NCBI GenBank assembly: GCA_036245525.1
Contig: BTPG01000001.1
Span: 224,571,045-224,635,044, forward strand
Reading direction: 5' to 3'
Length of the DNA stretch: 64,000 nucleotides
From: Semisulcospira habei
Taxonomy: Eukaryota > Mollusca > Gastropoda > Semisulcospiridae
Part shown: piece by piece, positions 1 through 10,735 of the stretch
How positions within the stretch are numbered: the first letter of the stretch is position 1
How the letters are laid out: each line of letters starts with the position of its first letter
Translations under genes and position numbers: made by a program
Notes under the pieces: generated by a model
Seen by the model: the letters and a program-made list of their open reading frames with translations, nothing else
What the model was told of the DNA's origin: nothing
Database searches by the model: none

Positions 1-366
1 CTATACAAACAAATTACTCTTAGCAACGCATACTATTCTTCAACTAAGCATCAATAATACTACATATATAGAAACATACCTGAATTCTAGGCTTCAGAGT
101 CTTGGAATACGGGCTAGGTATCTCAAACACATCTGATCCCTCTGACACGAAAGCCCGTATTAACGTATTTCTGCTCTGACAGACTAAACTTTTGCCTAGA
201 ACTCACTATAACAGTACTCACTAAAACTCCCGTGCTAACCATGTCTTAAAGATTTCACGTGGATCTCGGCCTCACGGACTATCGGCACAAAACAAACCGT
301 TACAAAAACCGTACCGTATTTAACCTAATGTGTGAGCACTATGTACGAGCATAGAGCTTCATCACA
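1..366 (-). mobile_element. Partial LTR, open at the window start
   Basis: Read on the minus strand, this begins at 366 with TGTGATGAAGCTCTATGC, the same start as the LTRs at 4836 and 30808. It continues with recognisable but diverged LTR blocks: a CACGTGAAA block, a TACGGGCT block, and a CCTAGAATTCAGGTATG block near 71-98. It is a related but older or different-subfamily LTR in opposite orientation. The remaining 3' part lies outside the window, so I cannot tell whether it is solo or part of an element. Confidence 0.75.
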
Positions 367-735
367 CGTAGTGAAGGGCCTGCCTTAGTAAAAGGCACGC
401 CGCAGTAAAAGGGTTGCTAGAGAGAAGGGCCTGATCGACATCTTTTTCATTTTCAGTTTAATTATTTTTCATAATTCTATGTTACTTCGACTGATTTGTG
501 TACATCATGTATTTCGCAGGGGATCCATCGACGCGGGGATCAGTCCATCGAGCTGACCCCGCTAGCTGAGCGGTGGCTATGGCGGGTGGGGGGAGGGAGG
601 GGGGGGGGTTAAGGGCCTGCCGCAAAACAATTGTTTACATTTAATTAGTTATCAATATTCGTACTTATTTGTATATACATGTATACTAAAACATGTAGAG
701 CGTAGGATATCACGCGTAATGTATCCACTACCACC
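367..735. other. Non-coding intronic DNA
   Basis: No gene is recognised. It contains two copies of GAAGGGCCTG, a GATCCATCGACG/CAGTCCATCGAG pair near 522-552, and a G-run around 584-609. Confidence 0.5.
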
Positions 736-1277
<542 letters not shown>

Positions 1278-1494
1278 AAAGAAGTACCCAACGGAGAAAG
1301 AAACACGCTTAGAAAAAACGGTACAACACAATTTATTAATGAGTTGCCACATTCCTTCTGCATCTGAAGATAAGTAGCAAATAATGTCTCTGTTTGTTTG
1401 TCTATTTTGACAAAGGGTATTTACCCGAAATATTAATAAATTGTGTTGTACCGTTTTTTCTAAGCGTGTTTCTTTCTCCGTTGGGTACTTCTTT
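1278..1494. repeat. Fold-back (MITE-like) element with perfect 63-bp arms
   Basis: Positions 1278-1340 and 1432-1494 are exact reverse complements over 63 bases, separated by about 91 bp. A diverged relative lies at about 37690-37932, so this is a dispersed family. The right arm ends about 25 bp from the splice donor of the exon at 1519-1829. No transposase is present. Confidence 0.85.
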
Positions 1495-1518
1495 GCATTT
1501 CACACGCTTGGCAGTCAC

Positions 1519-1829
1519 CTTTTTGGTCTGGATTGAAAAAACATAGGCGCTTGAAACGACTTTCATACCTAACACATTCACCCTAACCAGCGTTAACTGG
1601 TCGCCGACGATGCCGACTGCTGACTGCGAAGTGTAGTTGGCCAAAGGTCCCATCGTCAGGTTCATGGCCACGTGGATCGTGAAGTGGATCTGTGCTGGAT
1701 CGGCCTGGATCCATGTCTCGCTGTAGTTACCACACTCGGTACCGTTGTCAGGGTAGGAGGAGTTGTATGTGACACCCTGTGTGGATGTCAAGGCTACAGG
1801 GCACAACGTTATTTCTGGCATCGTGTCGT
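1519..1829 (-). CDS. Host gene exon: N-glycosylation-rich extracellular segment
   Basis: This exon is bounded by a good acceptor (TTCTTCTCCAG, minus) and a GTGACT donor, with one open frame of about 103 codons. It joins in phase 1 to the EGF-like exon at 38092-38298 across a roughly 36-kb intron. The encoded segment has two cysteines near its start (CPVAL and TECGN) and several N-x-S/T sites (NSS, NGT, NYS, NLT, NYT). An ASTQG/SxxYPDNGTECG-like opening is faintly CUB-like, but I do not assign a domain with confidence. The exon ends in phase 0 and further exons would lie before the window start. Outside its acceptor the frame runs on into the neighbouring fold-back repeat, which is not coding. 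Confidence 0.6.
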
Positions 1830-1835
1830 CTGGAG

Positions 1836-4097
1836 AAGAAAACAAAAGAGAGAAGAAACCAGCATACCTGCCTGTCTCAAAAGGTGACGTGGTCATGCAA
1901 ATCTCCTATATTTCTTAACTGGAAGCGAACAGATCATCTTGGATCACTTTATTTGGTCTATATCTAAAGAGCTATATTTAGCAGTAAAACCATGTCCCCT
2001 GCAGGCACTCAGATGTAAATGAGAGTTCATCACTTTTGTGCAGTTTGTGCGCACTCTGTGAGTCAGCTTATCAGTGCTGGGGGGAGTGTGATTCATATAC
2101 GTGAGAAACATAAAAGAATCGCAAAACCGTTCGTGAATGATGGTGTTTCAAAGTTGATGTAGATCTGACTTTGTCCATTTGGGTACTTAGAACATAAGTT
2201 TGCATCTGCATGCATGTCCGAGATGGGAGTCCAAATGGCTATAAGAAAGAAAGTTGAAATCTCCGGTGAATGTTATGTCATCAATTTGGCTCACAAATGG
2301 TGCTTTCAAGATAAACGAGATCACTCAAGCAGTTCCTTAATTTTGTCTTATGTCACGATCTTGACATTTTCACAGTCATTATTATTGCAAATTATTGCAT
2401 ATATTGACAAGTAATCAATTATAGAGCTGTTTGATGGTTTGGGTCATAGCTTAGTCGAAATTCTGAGTAGAACTGACTGATTGGTTGAGCTGTTACAAAG
2501 CTAAGAGTACGTGCAAGGTCAAACAGTGGTGCTGGAAAAAAAGTGTTTTGGTCCATATCATAGTCGACCATAAAACAAGTTTGTTTGTTTTTTTCTACAC
2601 ATGTCTTGTATCATAAATGCTTCATACCACTACCTCCACCTTCACCTGGATCGCAAATACCAAGAACTGTTTTCTTCAGACGCCTACGTGGAGAGCTGCA
2701 TCGCTGCAAAACGTTTCCAGAGTTGCAAGATGTTGTGGCCAGCAGTCTTGCTGAGGTTGAAAGCTGTTCTATTCCTCCCATTCCTCTCCGCCCTGTGGTC
2801 GATCTTCGGGGATGTTTTGACAGACATACTTTGAGTGCCATCAAATATGTTCCCACTGGTAGCAGAATCAGATGAAAATTGCTTACCGAGATACCTGCGT
2901 ATTAGGCGTCATTTCCCCAGGAAATGCGCTGCAGATTTGTAATGAAACTTGGCAACAATGTGTCGAGAGGAAAGCTCAAGGAGAAATATGGTGAAGGACG
3001 GCGAAACACCAAAGAATTCTGGTCTAGTTCTTGAGACCGTTACCCTTTGAGCACATAATTATGTGTCACTATGGCTGCAGAGATCATGCAGGTTCGACTG
3101 TTGACGGCATTGTGTGGACAGTGGCAGACTGCAGTAGCTGCATATGTGCTTATGGTCCCCATCTGCTCAGTGTATCCGCGCAGAGGCTAGGAGATGTATA
3201 TGGATCTAAACAACCGAACGCTTACTCCTGTACATTCTTCAGCCTCAGTCAACTGTCACATCATGTGGAGCTCCAACAAAGAGGAACTAAAAAACAACTA
3301 GACGTCCAGCCATTTTCTTCCCGTTCTCCCATTGCTTGGCTTACATTTGATTATTGAATATCTGTCATATATATGTCGTCAGTTTGTACAGCCATCACAC
3401 ATTCCTCGAACAGAGGTACCGTAAAGCTACATCTTACCCAAAATTTTAACTCACTTTTGATGCTTTCAAAGTGACTGCATTTTATTGAGTCTCTAATGAT
3501 TTGAAGTGAAACATACCGTGTTTAAACAGTTGTAATTAATTACGAACTTTGTCCACAGTGGTTATGTCACATCCAAGACGTGAAGTTTATACAAGATAAA
3601 ATAAAACCAACGATACTACATGCTGTTGCTGTGTCTACAAACTTGTGTTGTTGTGTTACTTCAATAAATGACATGATTTTCACATAATTTGCATTTGATT
3701 CTTCGAGTCAAATGTGTGGACTTTTCATTAATGTGAGGAGGGACCAAAATAACCTATGTACCCGTCTGAATTTCTGGCAGATAAATTTACAAAAACAAAA
3801 AACATTTCGAATACTTAGGTTGTATTGCTTAAAGGAACTGACAAAAGAATCTCTGGTAATAATATTTTCATTTGAATTTGATCCTGATCATTGTGTTCAT
3901 TGTCATCCGCGACAAGCCAGCTGACCCATTTAAACTCAGATCAGGCAGTCAATATTCAACTAACTAGCTTTTCACTTACTCTACAATATGCTATGGGTGT
4001 CTAAGATCACAGGTAAGGGTAAAGTGATTCTTTATTTCAGTTTTCACCTGCATTGTCCCATTCTTGTCTCAACTTTTGAGACAGGCTCATATATATA
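1836..4097. other. Intronic DNA without recognised genes
   Basis: Part of the large host intron. Short open frames occur at 2585-2875 and 3031-3357 but show no domain I recognise and overlap each other in several frames. They may be remnants of an old transposon. No exon with plausible splice sites was seen. Confidence 0.4.
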
Positions 4098-4622
4098 TAC
4101 GTGGTACTCGTAGTCGTAGTATGATAGTATGATATAATCACACCAGACGCACGCACATAGGGTTCTTGTAAAAAAAACTTCACTCAGCTGTGACTCGTGA
4201 CACGTGTCATAAGGTTGTAGTCCACACTGGAGTAACAGTTCCAACAATATTTAATTGCAGGGATGCGATCTCCACACAATGCATCAACAAAATGCCACAA
4301 CACTGATAGACGGTCTCCTCTACTATGCATCAACAATTTTGACACAATGCGTCTCTGATACAATGTGCAGACATACTTCCTAACACGTTCTTTTATAAAA
4401 TTACAGATTTCCAGAATAACCCAGCAAATTCTCCCAACACAACCAATCAGAAAAGAAAACGTAACAAAAACTCATTAATATTCATTAAAAGAATACACTC
4501 GAATAAACAACAAATTTCCACTACCCTTTAAGCGTCTTTGATGCAATGTTGCGAAATATAGCCGACACTTTGAAGTCATATCTGAGGTCAATAGAAGATC
4601 GCGACCTTGTTCTAACCTTCCA
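4098..4622 (-). repeat. 3' LTR of the outer retrotransposon
   Basis: Colinear with 33057-33590: shared blocks include CGTAGTCGTAGTATGA, TAGTCCACACTGGAGTAAC and GCGATCTCC. The left edge is worn: a (TA)n stretch replaces the expected TGTTACGTGG end, so the exact boundary is uncertain. Confidence 0.85.
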
Positions 4623-4830
4623 GCTCGAATCGCTGAAGATAAGCATCCATTTTATCTGAATTTTCTGCAGAAAGCGGTAGTTTTGGTGCACGGGCTGTTT
4701 GCTCTCTGCTGGCTAAGGTTGCTGCTTCAGTTGTCCTCTGACTCTGTGCCTCTATCTCCATTCTCTTTAAGTTAATTTTGTGTTATCGCTGCCTCTCTGC
4801 CTCTTCTCGCTGTTTCTCAGCCTCTACTTG
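4623..4830 (-). pseudogene. Gag fragment of the outer retrotransposon (downstream part)
   Basis: On the minus strand the translation is a charged Glu/Gln/Arg-rich coiled coil with a stop, followed by a KLPLSAENSDKMDAYLQRFE-type motif. That motif resembles the conserved start of the Gypsy-type gag core (KLP..., DAYLxRFE). It ends abruptly in the LTR at 4622. The upstream half of the same gene is at 32744-33010, beyond the nested insertions. Confidence 0.65.
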
Positions 4831-4835
4831 ATGTT
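4831..4835 (+). repeat. Left target-site duplication ATGTT
   Basis: ATGTT precedes the LTR start at 4836 and is repeated at 32739-32743 directly after the terminal CA of the 3' LTR. A 5-bp TSD is usual for LTR elements. Confidence 0.85.
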
Positions 4836-4959
4836 TGTGATGAAGCTCTATGCCCATGTATAGAGTTCACACAGGGATTTTTGTGCATTATGGTCTTGTC
4901 AGCGGTTTGTCTTGTGACAAATAATCCGTGTATGCACGAGGCCACGTGAAAGCATAGGG
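4836..4959 (+). repeat. 5' LTR of inner retrotransposon, left part
   Basis: Matches 30808-30930 of the 3' LTR through the CACGTGAAAGCATAGGG block, where the Polinton begins. A TATGCCCATG/CATAGAG fold occurs just after the LTR start. Confidence 0.92.
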
Positions 4960-4960
4960 A
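4955..4960 (+). repeat. Polinton target-site duplication, left copy
   Basis: TAGGG(A) here and at 24889-24894 flank the Polinton. The empty 3' LTR (30808 on) has a single GCATAGGGAGAGCG at the matching place, which proves the insertion point. The last A can be assigned either to the TSD or to the TIR, so the TSD is 5 or 6 bp; 6 bp is usual for Polintons. Confidence 0.85.
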
Positions 4961-6096
4961 GAGAGATAAGATTAGAGAGCGGACCGACACCTATAATCAA
5001 TAATGCCGTATCGATAGTTATAAATCAGGGTAAATTACGTACGTAATAACGTTACGGTCCAGACTTTCTAATTTCCCATTGTCACTGTTGGCTTTCCTGA
5101 GAAATAGCAGCTACATCCACCCCACCCCCACCCCCTACCCCCACACCCCCCCCCCCCACCAACCTCGCACACACACATACACCCCCCCTTAAACGTCACC
5201 ACCCACCTACCTCCGCACTCCACCATACAATGCCACAATAAACAATAGACAAAGACACGGCGAGCGCTGATTCACTGCTAAATGCCCTCTAAACAAACTG
5301 CGTAATACACCCCCCCCCCCCCTTTAAACGTCACCACCCACTGACCTACTTTCGCACTCCACCATACAATAGACAATTGACATGGCGACACAAACGACAG
5401 TGCGCTCAAGGAAATATTATTACATACATAACCTCAGGCTGGTTCTGAAAAACAACCACCTTCATTCAGGCGCGTTCTGAAAAATTCATAGGGCCTACAA
5501 TTCACATGTTCATGTCGGGGACGAGATCACTTTTTGAAACTGTTAACAAATTTTTTTTTGAAAAATATATTGTTATGCACCGAACTTGTCTCGGTATTCA
5601 CCCCACTTGACTCAATATGTACCAGACCCAACACAATATTCATAAAGGAATTTTTAATTTTTTTAAATATGTACCAGACCCTACACAATATTCAAAAAGA
5701 AATTTTAATTTTTTTAATTATGTGTTCACTCTTTCATTATATTCAAATAGCCAGCCTACACACGCCCACAATTTTTTTTTCTTACACAGAGAGAGCCCCG
5801 TCATAAATTTAGTAATTATATACATTACCCTCACCCATTTAGATCTGTGTTTATAAGAACATAACAAACATTGACTAAAGATTTTGGGCGGGGGAAAAAA
5901 CCCACTCTATGTATAAACACCATGAAGTCTTCACAGACACAGAGCCAAAATGAGTTTGCAACCTGTTGGAAAACAGAGAAAACTTTAAGATAAGGCCCTT
6001 CTTGTGAGTAGCCTGAAGGGTGTTTACTGTTGACTTCTTCGCAGGCAAGCCCTAACAGGACTGGTGATACATGCACTGACAAAGGGTGGTGTGTTT
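4960..6096 (+). repeat. Polinton left terminal inverted repeat
   Basis: Reverse complement of 23732-24888 with few differences. It contains C-runs (about 5144-5157 and 5309-5322) that are G-runs in the right TIR. It also holds two copies of a block around TTAAACGTCACCACCCAC / GCACTCCACCATACAAT, about 140 bp apart. Homology stops abruptly after the GTGTGTT near 6096. A frame that stays open in both TIRs (minus, 5831-6096 here) is noted separately as doubtful. Confidence 0.93.
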
Positions 6097-6214
6097 TTGA
6101 GAAATTGCTGGCCATGACTACATGACATGTTTAAACCGGTTTGCTGTGTCATGCCTTGGTAATGCGTGTATTTTCCAGTATAAAACGGAACCCCAGAGCA
6201 AGGTTTAGTCAATC

Positions 6215-6681
6215 ATGAATCAATATTCTGGAAAACGTGCTATTGCGCAAATTTGTCTTCTTCGTAAGCAGTTGTGTGCTCGTCAGGAAAAAGTGGATCG
6301 TTTTAAAGAAGTATTGGAAAATTTGAATGAAAATGTACAGGAATTTAACACAAACATAAATAATATTGAAGAAGAGATGAACCTATTGCTGATGCAATAA
6401 TTGTGTGTCAGGAAGAAAACAACTCTCAGTTAATGCCAGCCATGATAAAAGAATATGGCAACCTTGAAGAAAAGGTAGAAAAAATTAAAAAAGCAATTTT
6501 TCGAGAACAGCAAAAAATAAGAATAAAACAAAAGGATGTAGAAATGAATGAAATGGTTGTAAAAAATATCAATGACAAATAAGTAAATTAGAAAAAGAAA
6601 ACCCATCACTTCGAAAATTGCTTACAATTATTGAACAGAGAAAACAAGAAAAAGCAGCAACAGCAGGTGGAAGCAATGCAT
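6215..6681 (+). pseudogene. Decayed coiled-coil protein gene
   Basis: An ATG follows directly inside the left TIR, and the first frame (61 codons) is rich in Leu, Glu, Asn and Gln. The same composition continues after a shift near 6398 (another roughly 65 codons ending near 6582) and, after a further shift, to a stop at 6681. Together this is a 150-residue-class helical, charged protein with two frameshifts. I do not recognise a family. Position at the end of the element suggests an accessory virion or regulatory gene, but that is inference. Confidence 0.5.
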
Positions 6682-6699
6682 AAATATTTAAATATGCAT

Positions 6700-6856
6700 G
6701 TATTTAGTCATAATTTTGTTCTTTTGTGTAATTGTACATGTGGCTTTGTCACTTTTTGTGTAATATTTGTATGTTTTGTTCATATGTACGGCGCCTAGAG
6801 CATCTTACCATGTATTGGCGCCTTATAAATCTTCCTTATTATTATTACTATTAAAT
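6700..6856 (+). mobile_element. LINE 3' end with (ATT)n tail
   Basis: Contains the hairpin GGCGCCTAGAGCATCTTACC...GGCGCCTTATAA followed by ATTATTATTA. It matches the 3' end of the LINE at 46282-46640 (reverse complement). It is a 5'-truncated insertion within the Polinton. Confidence 0.6.
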
Positions 6857-7303
6857 AACAGAGTAGTTTTACAGCCGCTTACGAAGAACTGAAATATAAG
6901 CGGCTTACATTGCTCTCGGCTTTTTTGTACATACCATCAAATTTGACATATCATATATTTTTAGCTTAGTGATATGTCTAGGAAATCACATGCACGTGGT
7001 ATGAGTTTTTGTACTCAGACCGGGAGTGCCCCATGCGTCTGTTTTTCCTCGGATAGGCGTACCGACAGCTCAGCACACAGACACACACACAAACCACATC
7101 CGAGAGCACACATTTGGATTTTGAACATGTGGTCTTTGGTACAAACTAGGTGACCACGGAATTTTTCATTTACAGCAATGGGCTGTCAAAGGTTTCTGAC
7201 CTTTCTGATGAGACTAATTAAGTCGAAACAGCCCCACCTTGGCTCAAAAGTAAGTGATTTTTTTTATTGAACTTATTATTATTATTTTTTTTACTATATC
7301 TAC
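6857..7303. other. Polinton non-coding stretch
   Basis: No gene recognised. A short (CA)n run lies near 7077-7092 and an ATT-rich stretch near 7270-7290. Confidence 0.45.
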
Positions 7304-7480
7304 TCTGTTGAAAACAAAGACTTGGACGCCAAAAAAACAGTGCCTTCTCTTTTTGTTTGTGTCTTGAAAGCTTATCTCGGGAAACAATGATCTGAGTCTG
7401 TCTCTTGTCTGTCTATACATAAAAGCAGTGAGTCACTTCCTACCAGTATACACTGACAGTCTATAACACGACCTTGAAAG
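7304..7480 (+). pseudogene. Decayed duplicate of the 175-aa Polinton gene
   Basis: Colinear nucleotide similarity to 14610-14870 (GAAAACAAAGACTT, TCTCTTGTCTG, GTGAGTCACTTCCTACC, GACAGTCT), with an internal deletion and frame-breaking changes. It shows the 14569 gene was duplicated within the element, or acquired from a related one, and then lost. Confidence 0.75.
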
Positions 7481-7514
7481 TAAAGGAAACAACTCAAAAG
7501 CTAAGTAAATACTT

Positions 7515-8772
7515 TTAATATATGTGACTACTTAGCCTGCTCTCAGCTATGTTTAACTGAGCGTCAAAAATCAGATATAGATATATATTTATTAATCCAT
7601 CGGTTTCAGTCTTTTTCTGTATTTGAATTGTGATTCCGTCACTACCGTTTTCGATAGTACAACCTGATCAGTGCAAAAAATTATCGTCCGTAGAACGCAG
7701 ATCTAGCCACAGTGCGTACTTGTCTGTCAGGTATTCACCGATTCTTACGTCATATAGATGCAGATCTTTACATGCTATGTTTGCCGATTTTTCTCTAAGT
7801 TTCCCCCCTGCAAAATACTTTGTGATCTCATCATAGTGCTGATATCCCTGCATTCCGGACGCGAAAATTTGGTTAGGTCGGCTTTCGATTGTGCAGGATA
7901 AATGTGTAATTTTCGGATTATAGAATTTTTCTGAATCTCTTTTGTAAGGACTTTCAGGTTCAACAAATAATATAAGAATGCCTTTCAGTGACCTAGCAGG
8001 CGTGTTCAAGTTGATATTCCAAATCTGGTCAATTTTGTTTTATTGATTAAACTGTGTCTAATCACTCGATCATAATAAATTGGAAGTCTTGACTGGTACT
8101 GATTTTGAATGAGTCTGGCTAGTTCAGTATGCGTGACAATCTCATATTCCAAAGAAATGTTAGAGATCTTGTATGATGCATTGAGATCCGTTGATTTGAT
8201 AACTTTGGAGTAGTCATTAAACATTAGTTCAAAGCTCAGACGGTCATTCAATGCTCCTTGGTAATATGGTGAATGTCCTGTTAGGATTTCAAACTCAAGT
8301 GGAATGCAAAACCTATTTCCATATGTTTCGGCCACAATAAGGTCCTTGGCTTCTGTTGTTTTATCACTTGCATTTATTCGAATTTTCATAATGCTATCTG
8401 ACTGTATGCCTTGATAAATACGATCCTCTCATTCTGGTTGTGTAAGAACACATCAAAATCGTAAAGACTAAACACTTCATGTCCTTCAAGTTTAACTTTA
8501 ATATTCTTAATAATTGCTCTGCCTAGATTGTTAACTAGTGTTCTTTTGTCATCTGTGTCTGATGAAAGTTCAATATTAAAAGCAAGACGAGCAGTACCAG
8601 GAACAATAACGTCACTGGGACCTAGGTTTGGAATCTTAACGTTAAGAGTCTGGTTTTGGTCTATAGTACTAGGATTGTTTGTGATAACAATTGATTGTCT
8701 AATACCCTTAGCACCAATAGGTTCACGTAGTTTTCTGTATGGGTCTAACTTCGATCCATAGGACTGTGTCAT
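7515..8772 (-). pseudogene. MCP: Major capsid protein (double jelly-roll), broken
   Basis: Minus-strand translation carries the recognisable order of Polinton major capsid motifs: PGTARLAFNIEL and NLGRAIIKNIKVKL (first jelly roll), then AETYGNRFCIPLEFEIL, LSFELMFNDYSKVI, WNINLNTPARSLKG, FYNPKITHL, LWLDLRSTDD, IENGSDGITIQIQK and a DAQLNI tail. The capsid forms the icosahedral shell. The frame is interrupted near 8390 (shift, with a stretch apparently missing after FLHNQNERI), near 8000 (shift) and at about 7668 (TGA in place of a Gly codon). Start is the ATG at 8772, preceded by ATAAA. At about 419 codons it is shorter than usual. Divergently transcribed from the 8813 gene across 40 bp. Confidence 0.88.
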
Positions 8773-8812
8773 TTTATTATGCACAATAAAAAAAATTAAA
8801 TTAATAAAAACA
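8773..8812. promoter_or_regulatory. Short AT-rich divergent promoter region
   Basis: Only 40 bp, almost purely A/T, separate the start codons of the capsid gene (minus) and the 91-aa ORF (plus). Both starts are preceded by ATAAA-type sequence. Shared promoter function is inferred from the layout. Confidence 0.45.
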
Positions 8813-9088
8813 ATGGCAGCGGGAGGATTTGGTCATTTTGAAATGGATGACATGAATGTCTCTGATACTAGTGCAACAGTTAATAGTTCAATGGATATTA
8901 TAAGTAGAGGGAACCGCGAAGTTTTACTAAGCAAAGTGAACTCGTTTTATGATAGTGTTGATGACCGCCCAAATGAAATAGACCCTAATCAGTTTGAATA
9001 TGAAAAAGGTCATTTATATTTAACTCAATCAGCACTGGCTGTTTTTTCGTTAGCAATGCTCTGTATACTGGCTGTTTCGATGGGTTAG
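8813..9088 (+). CDS. Small single-pass membrane protein, 91 aa, unknown family
   Basis: Starts with an ATG in an AATAAAAACAATGG context. The N-terminal 65 residues are acidic and polar; the C-terminus has one hydrophobic helix (about residues 72-90) and ends right after it, so it is probably tail-anchored. No family is recognised. Intact while neighbours are broken, although its shortness makes that weak evidence for function. Situated between the capsid gene and the 326-aa membrane gene, so a virion membrane or accessory role is possible. Confidence 0.6.
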   Translation: MAAGGFGHFEMDDMNVSDTSATVNSSMDIISRGNREVLLSKVNSFYDSVDDRPNEIDPNQFEYEKGHLYLTQSALAVFSLAMLCILAVSMG

Positions 9089-9103
9089 AAAAAAAATCAT
9101 TAA

Positions 9104-9727
9104 AAAAATCTTTCTGACAAATGTAAATACAATTTTCAGGTTAGTTGATTAGTAAATGGGTGCATGCATATACAAAATTTTGAGTTACTAACCCCAAAAA
9201 TGTATATTCTGGAGCATAGTAAAGATACCACTTATTTTTCACACTGCACTTCCAAGTGTAATCGGTTATCAGTTCACTTGTGACCCACCGAACAGTTCAA
9301 TCAGATGCATTCTTCTCACTCTCTGCTGTTTCAAAATCGCTATCACTGTCTTCAGCAGCCTCTTCTGCATCAGAATCCTCAATCTGGATGATTTCTATCA
9401 CTTCTCTGACAGTAAATTGACGATTACTTTGCGCTCTTGTGGTGAGTGAAGCACACAGAAACGCCATGTTGTTTCGCAAATGTAAGCAAAGCTAGTATGT
9501 TCGAAAAGCACGCTCTACTTCAGTAACTGTGAGGCCTAGTGATAAAAATAGGAATGAGGGTCATTGTACGAAAACAGAGCTGCACACTAGGCAGGTTAGT
9601 TTCGTATTAAGTAATCCACAGTTCTTGTAGAAGGCGGCCAACTTCACAACCCGCGATTGCGGTGATCAGTGTGCAAGCGTTGTGCAGGCCATCACCGGGA
9701 TCGCGGTGATCCGGGTGGAGTGAGTTA
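9104..9727. mobile_element. Possible insertion (piggyBac-like remnant?) between Polinton genes
   Basis: This 0.6-kb interval is unusually long for the element and differs in texture (GC-richer 9640-9720). On the minus strand at 9297-9479 there is an acidic FTVREVIEIIQ...DSDAEEAAEDSDSDFE segment like piggyBac transposase N-termini. The right side ends GTGGAGTGAGTTAA, compatible with a TTAA-flanked end. A matching left terminus was not found, so this is tentative. Confidence 0.3.
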
Positions 9728-9754
9728 AACGCTGTTGACAAAGGAAAAGTACAA

Positions 9755-10735
9755 TTGACTAACAAAAGAGACCCCAGCAAGTTTAGAGCTTTAAGTACAA
9801 TAAAAAATGAAGGTGGTGTTAGCGCCTTGCGTCAACTTGGTATTGGTGATAAAAAGTTACCACCTAGACTTGCTAGTACCCTTCATGACGTACAAACAAG
9901 GTTGCCAACTGAACAAGAAATTGAAATGACTGAAGTAACAAGACTGCCAGAAATAGCAGACAATGCAATACAAGAAACTTCATTTACAGAAGGGCAAATA
10001 AATGAGGAATTAAAAACAATTGGTGACTCTCCTTTGACAATGCGGGAGTTAGCAGGCTTGGATAAAACACTGCAGACAATCAGAGGTGAGCTTGTGAATA
10101 ATGTAGCCAAACTAGGGGAGATTGATAATCACATTTTAAAAGAAAAAGAAAAACTGGCTACAGCTGATGATGAGAATTATGACACAGAAATGAAACAAAG
10201 AATACAACACAGATTAAATGATTTGCAGATAGAAAGATCAGCGCGACTAGAAGTGATTGAAATTGGAAAAGAAAAACTGAAATCACAAATTAACAGAATT
10301 AGAGAAACTATTCAGAAAATACTTCACGAAGACACAACATTAGCTGAGAGATTGAAAACACTTTTCAGAGAGCAGGGTATAACCATTGCAAGTTTAATTA
10401 CTGCTCTGGGATTTATTATAAGTACTGTTGTGTTAGCTGTAACGGGAGGACCAGGGGGTAGCGGTCCGACCCTTCCAGCTCCACCACCAGCACCAACTGA
10501 CCCAAAAGATTTACAGTCGTGGGTAAAGAAACAATTGTCTCATATTTCAGACCTGCTTAAGAAATTGGCTCTGAAAGCAATGGATTCATTACCTGGTATT
10601 TTAGGCACAGTTTTCAGTTGGCTTATTAGTACAGCGGCGAAGGTAGTGGGATTTATGGCAGAAAATGTTTGGGTCTTTTTGGTGACAGTAGGAGGGTTAA
10701 TAGTAGGTTATTTAATGAAACAGGTAAAGAAGTAA
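9755..10735 (+). CDS. Conserved Polinton coiled-coil/membrane protein, 326 codons, start codon lost
   Basis: An uninterrupted frame whose first in-frame codon is TTG, where homologues would have ATG; the next ATG is well inside. The N-terminal half is polar with long helical, coiled-coil stretches (residues 70-200). An RLKTLFREQGITIASLI motif leads into a membrane helix (about 212-232), a Pro/Gly linker, an amphipathic helix, and a second and third hydrophobic segment (about 276-322) ending in basic KQVKK. This architecture is recurrent in Polintons in my memory; its role (virion membrane or internal protein) is not established. It overlaps the convergent 417-aa gene by 24 bp. Confidence 0.75.
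   Translation: MTNKRDPSKFRALSTIKNEGGVSALRQLGIGDKKLPPRLASTLHDVQTRLPTEQEIEMTEVTRLPEIADNAIQETSFTEGQINEELKTIGDSPLTMRELAGLDKTLQTIRGELVNNVAKLGEIDNHILKEKEKLATADDENYDTEMKQRIQHRLNDLQIERSARLEVIEIGKEKLKSQINRIRETIQKILHEDTTLAERLKTLFREQGITIASLITALGFIISTVVLAVTGGPGGSGPTLPAPPPAPTDPKDLQSWVKKQLSHISDLLKKLALKAMDSLPGILGTVFSWLISTAAKVVGFMAENVWVFLVTVGGLIVGYLMKQVKK

Noticed and set aside
2585..3357. Several overlapping 70-110-codon frames
   Set aside because: No recognisable family; frames overlap on both strands; no convincing splice sites.
5534..5856. Phe/Leu-rich frames in the left TIR
   Set aside because: AT-rich low complexity; the same sequence in the right TIR does not keep an equivalent frame cleanly.
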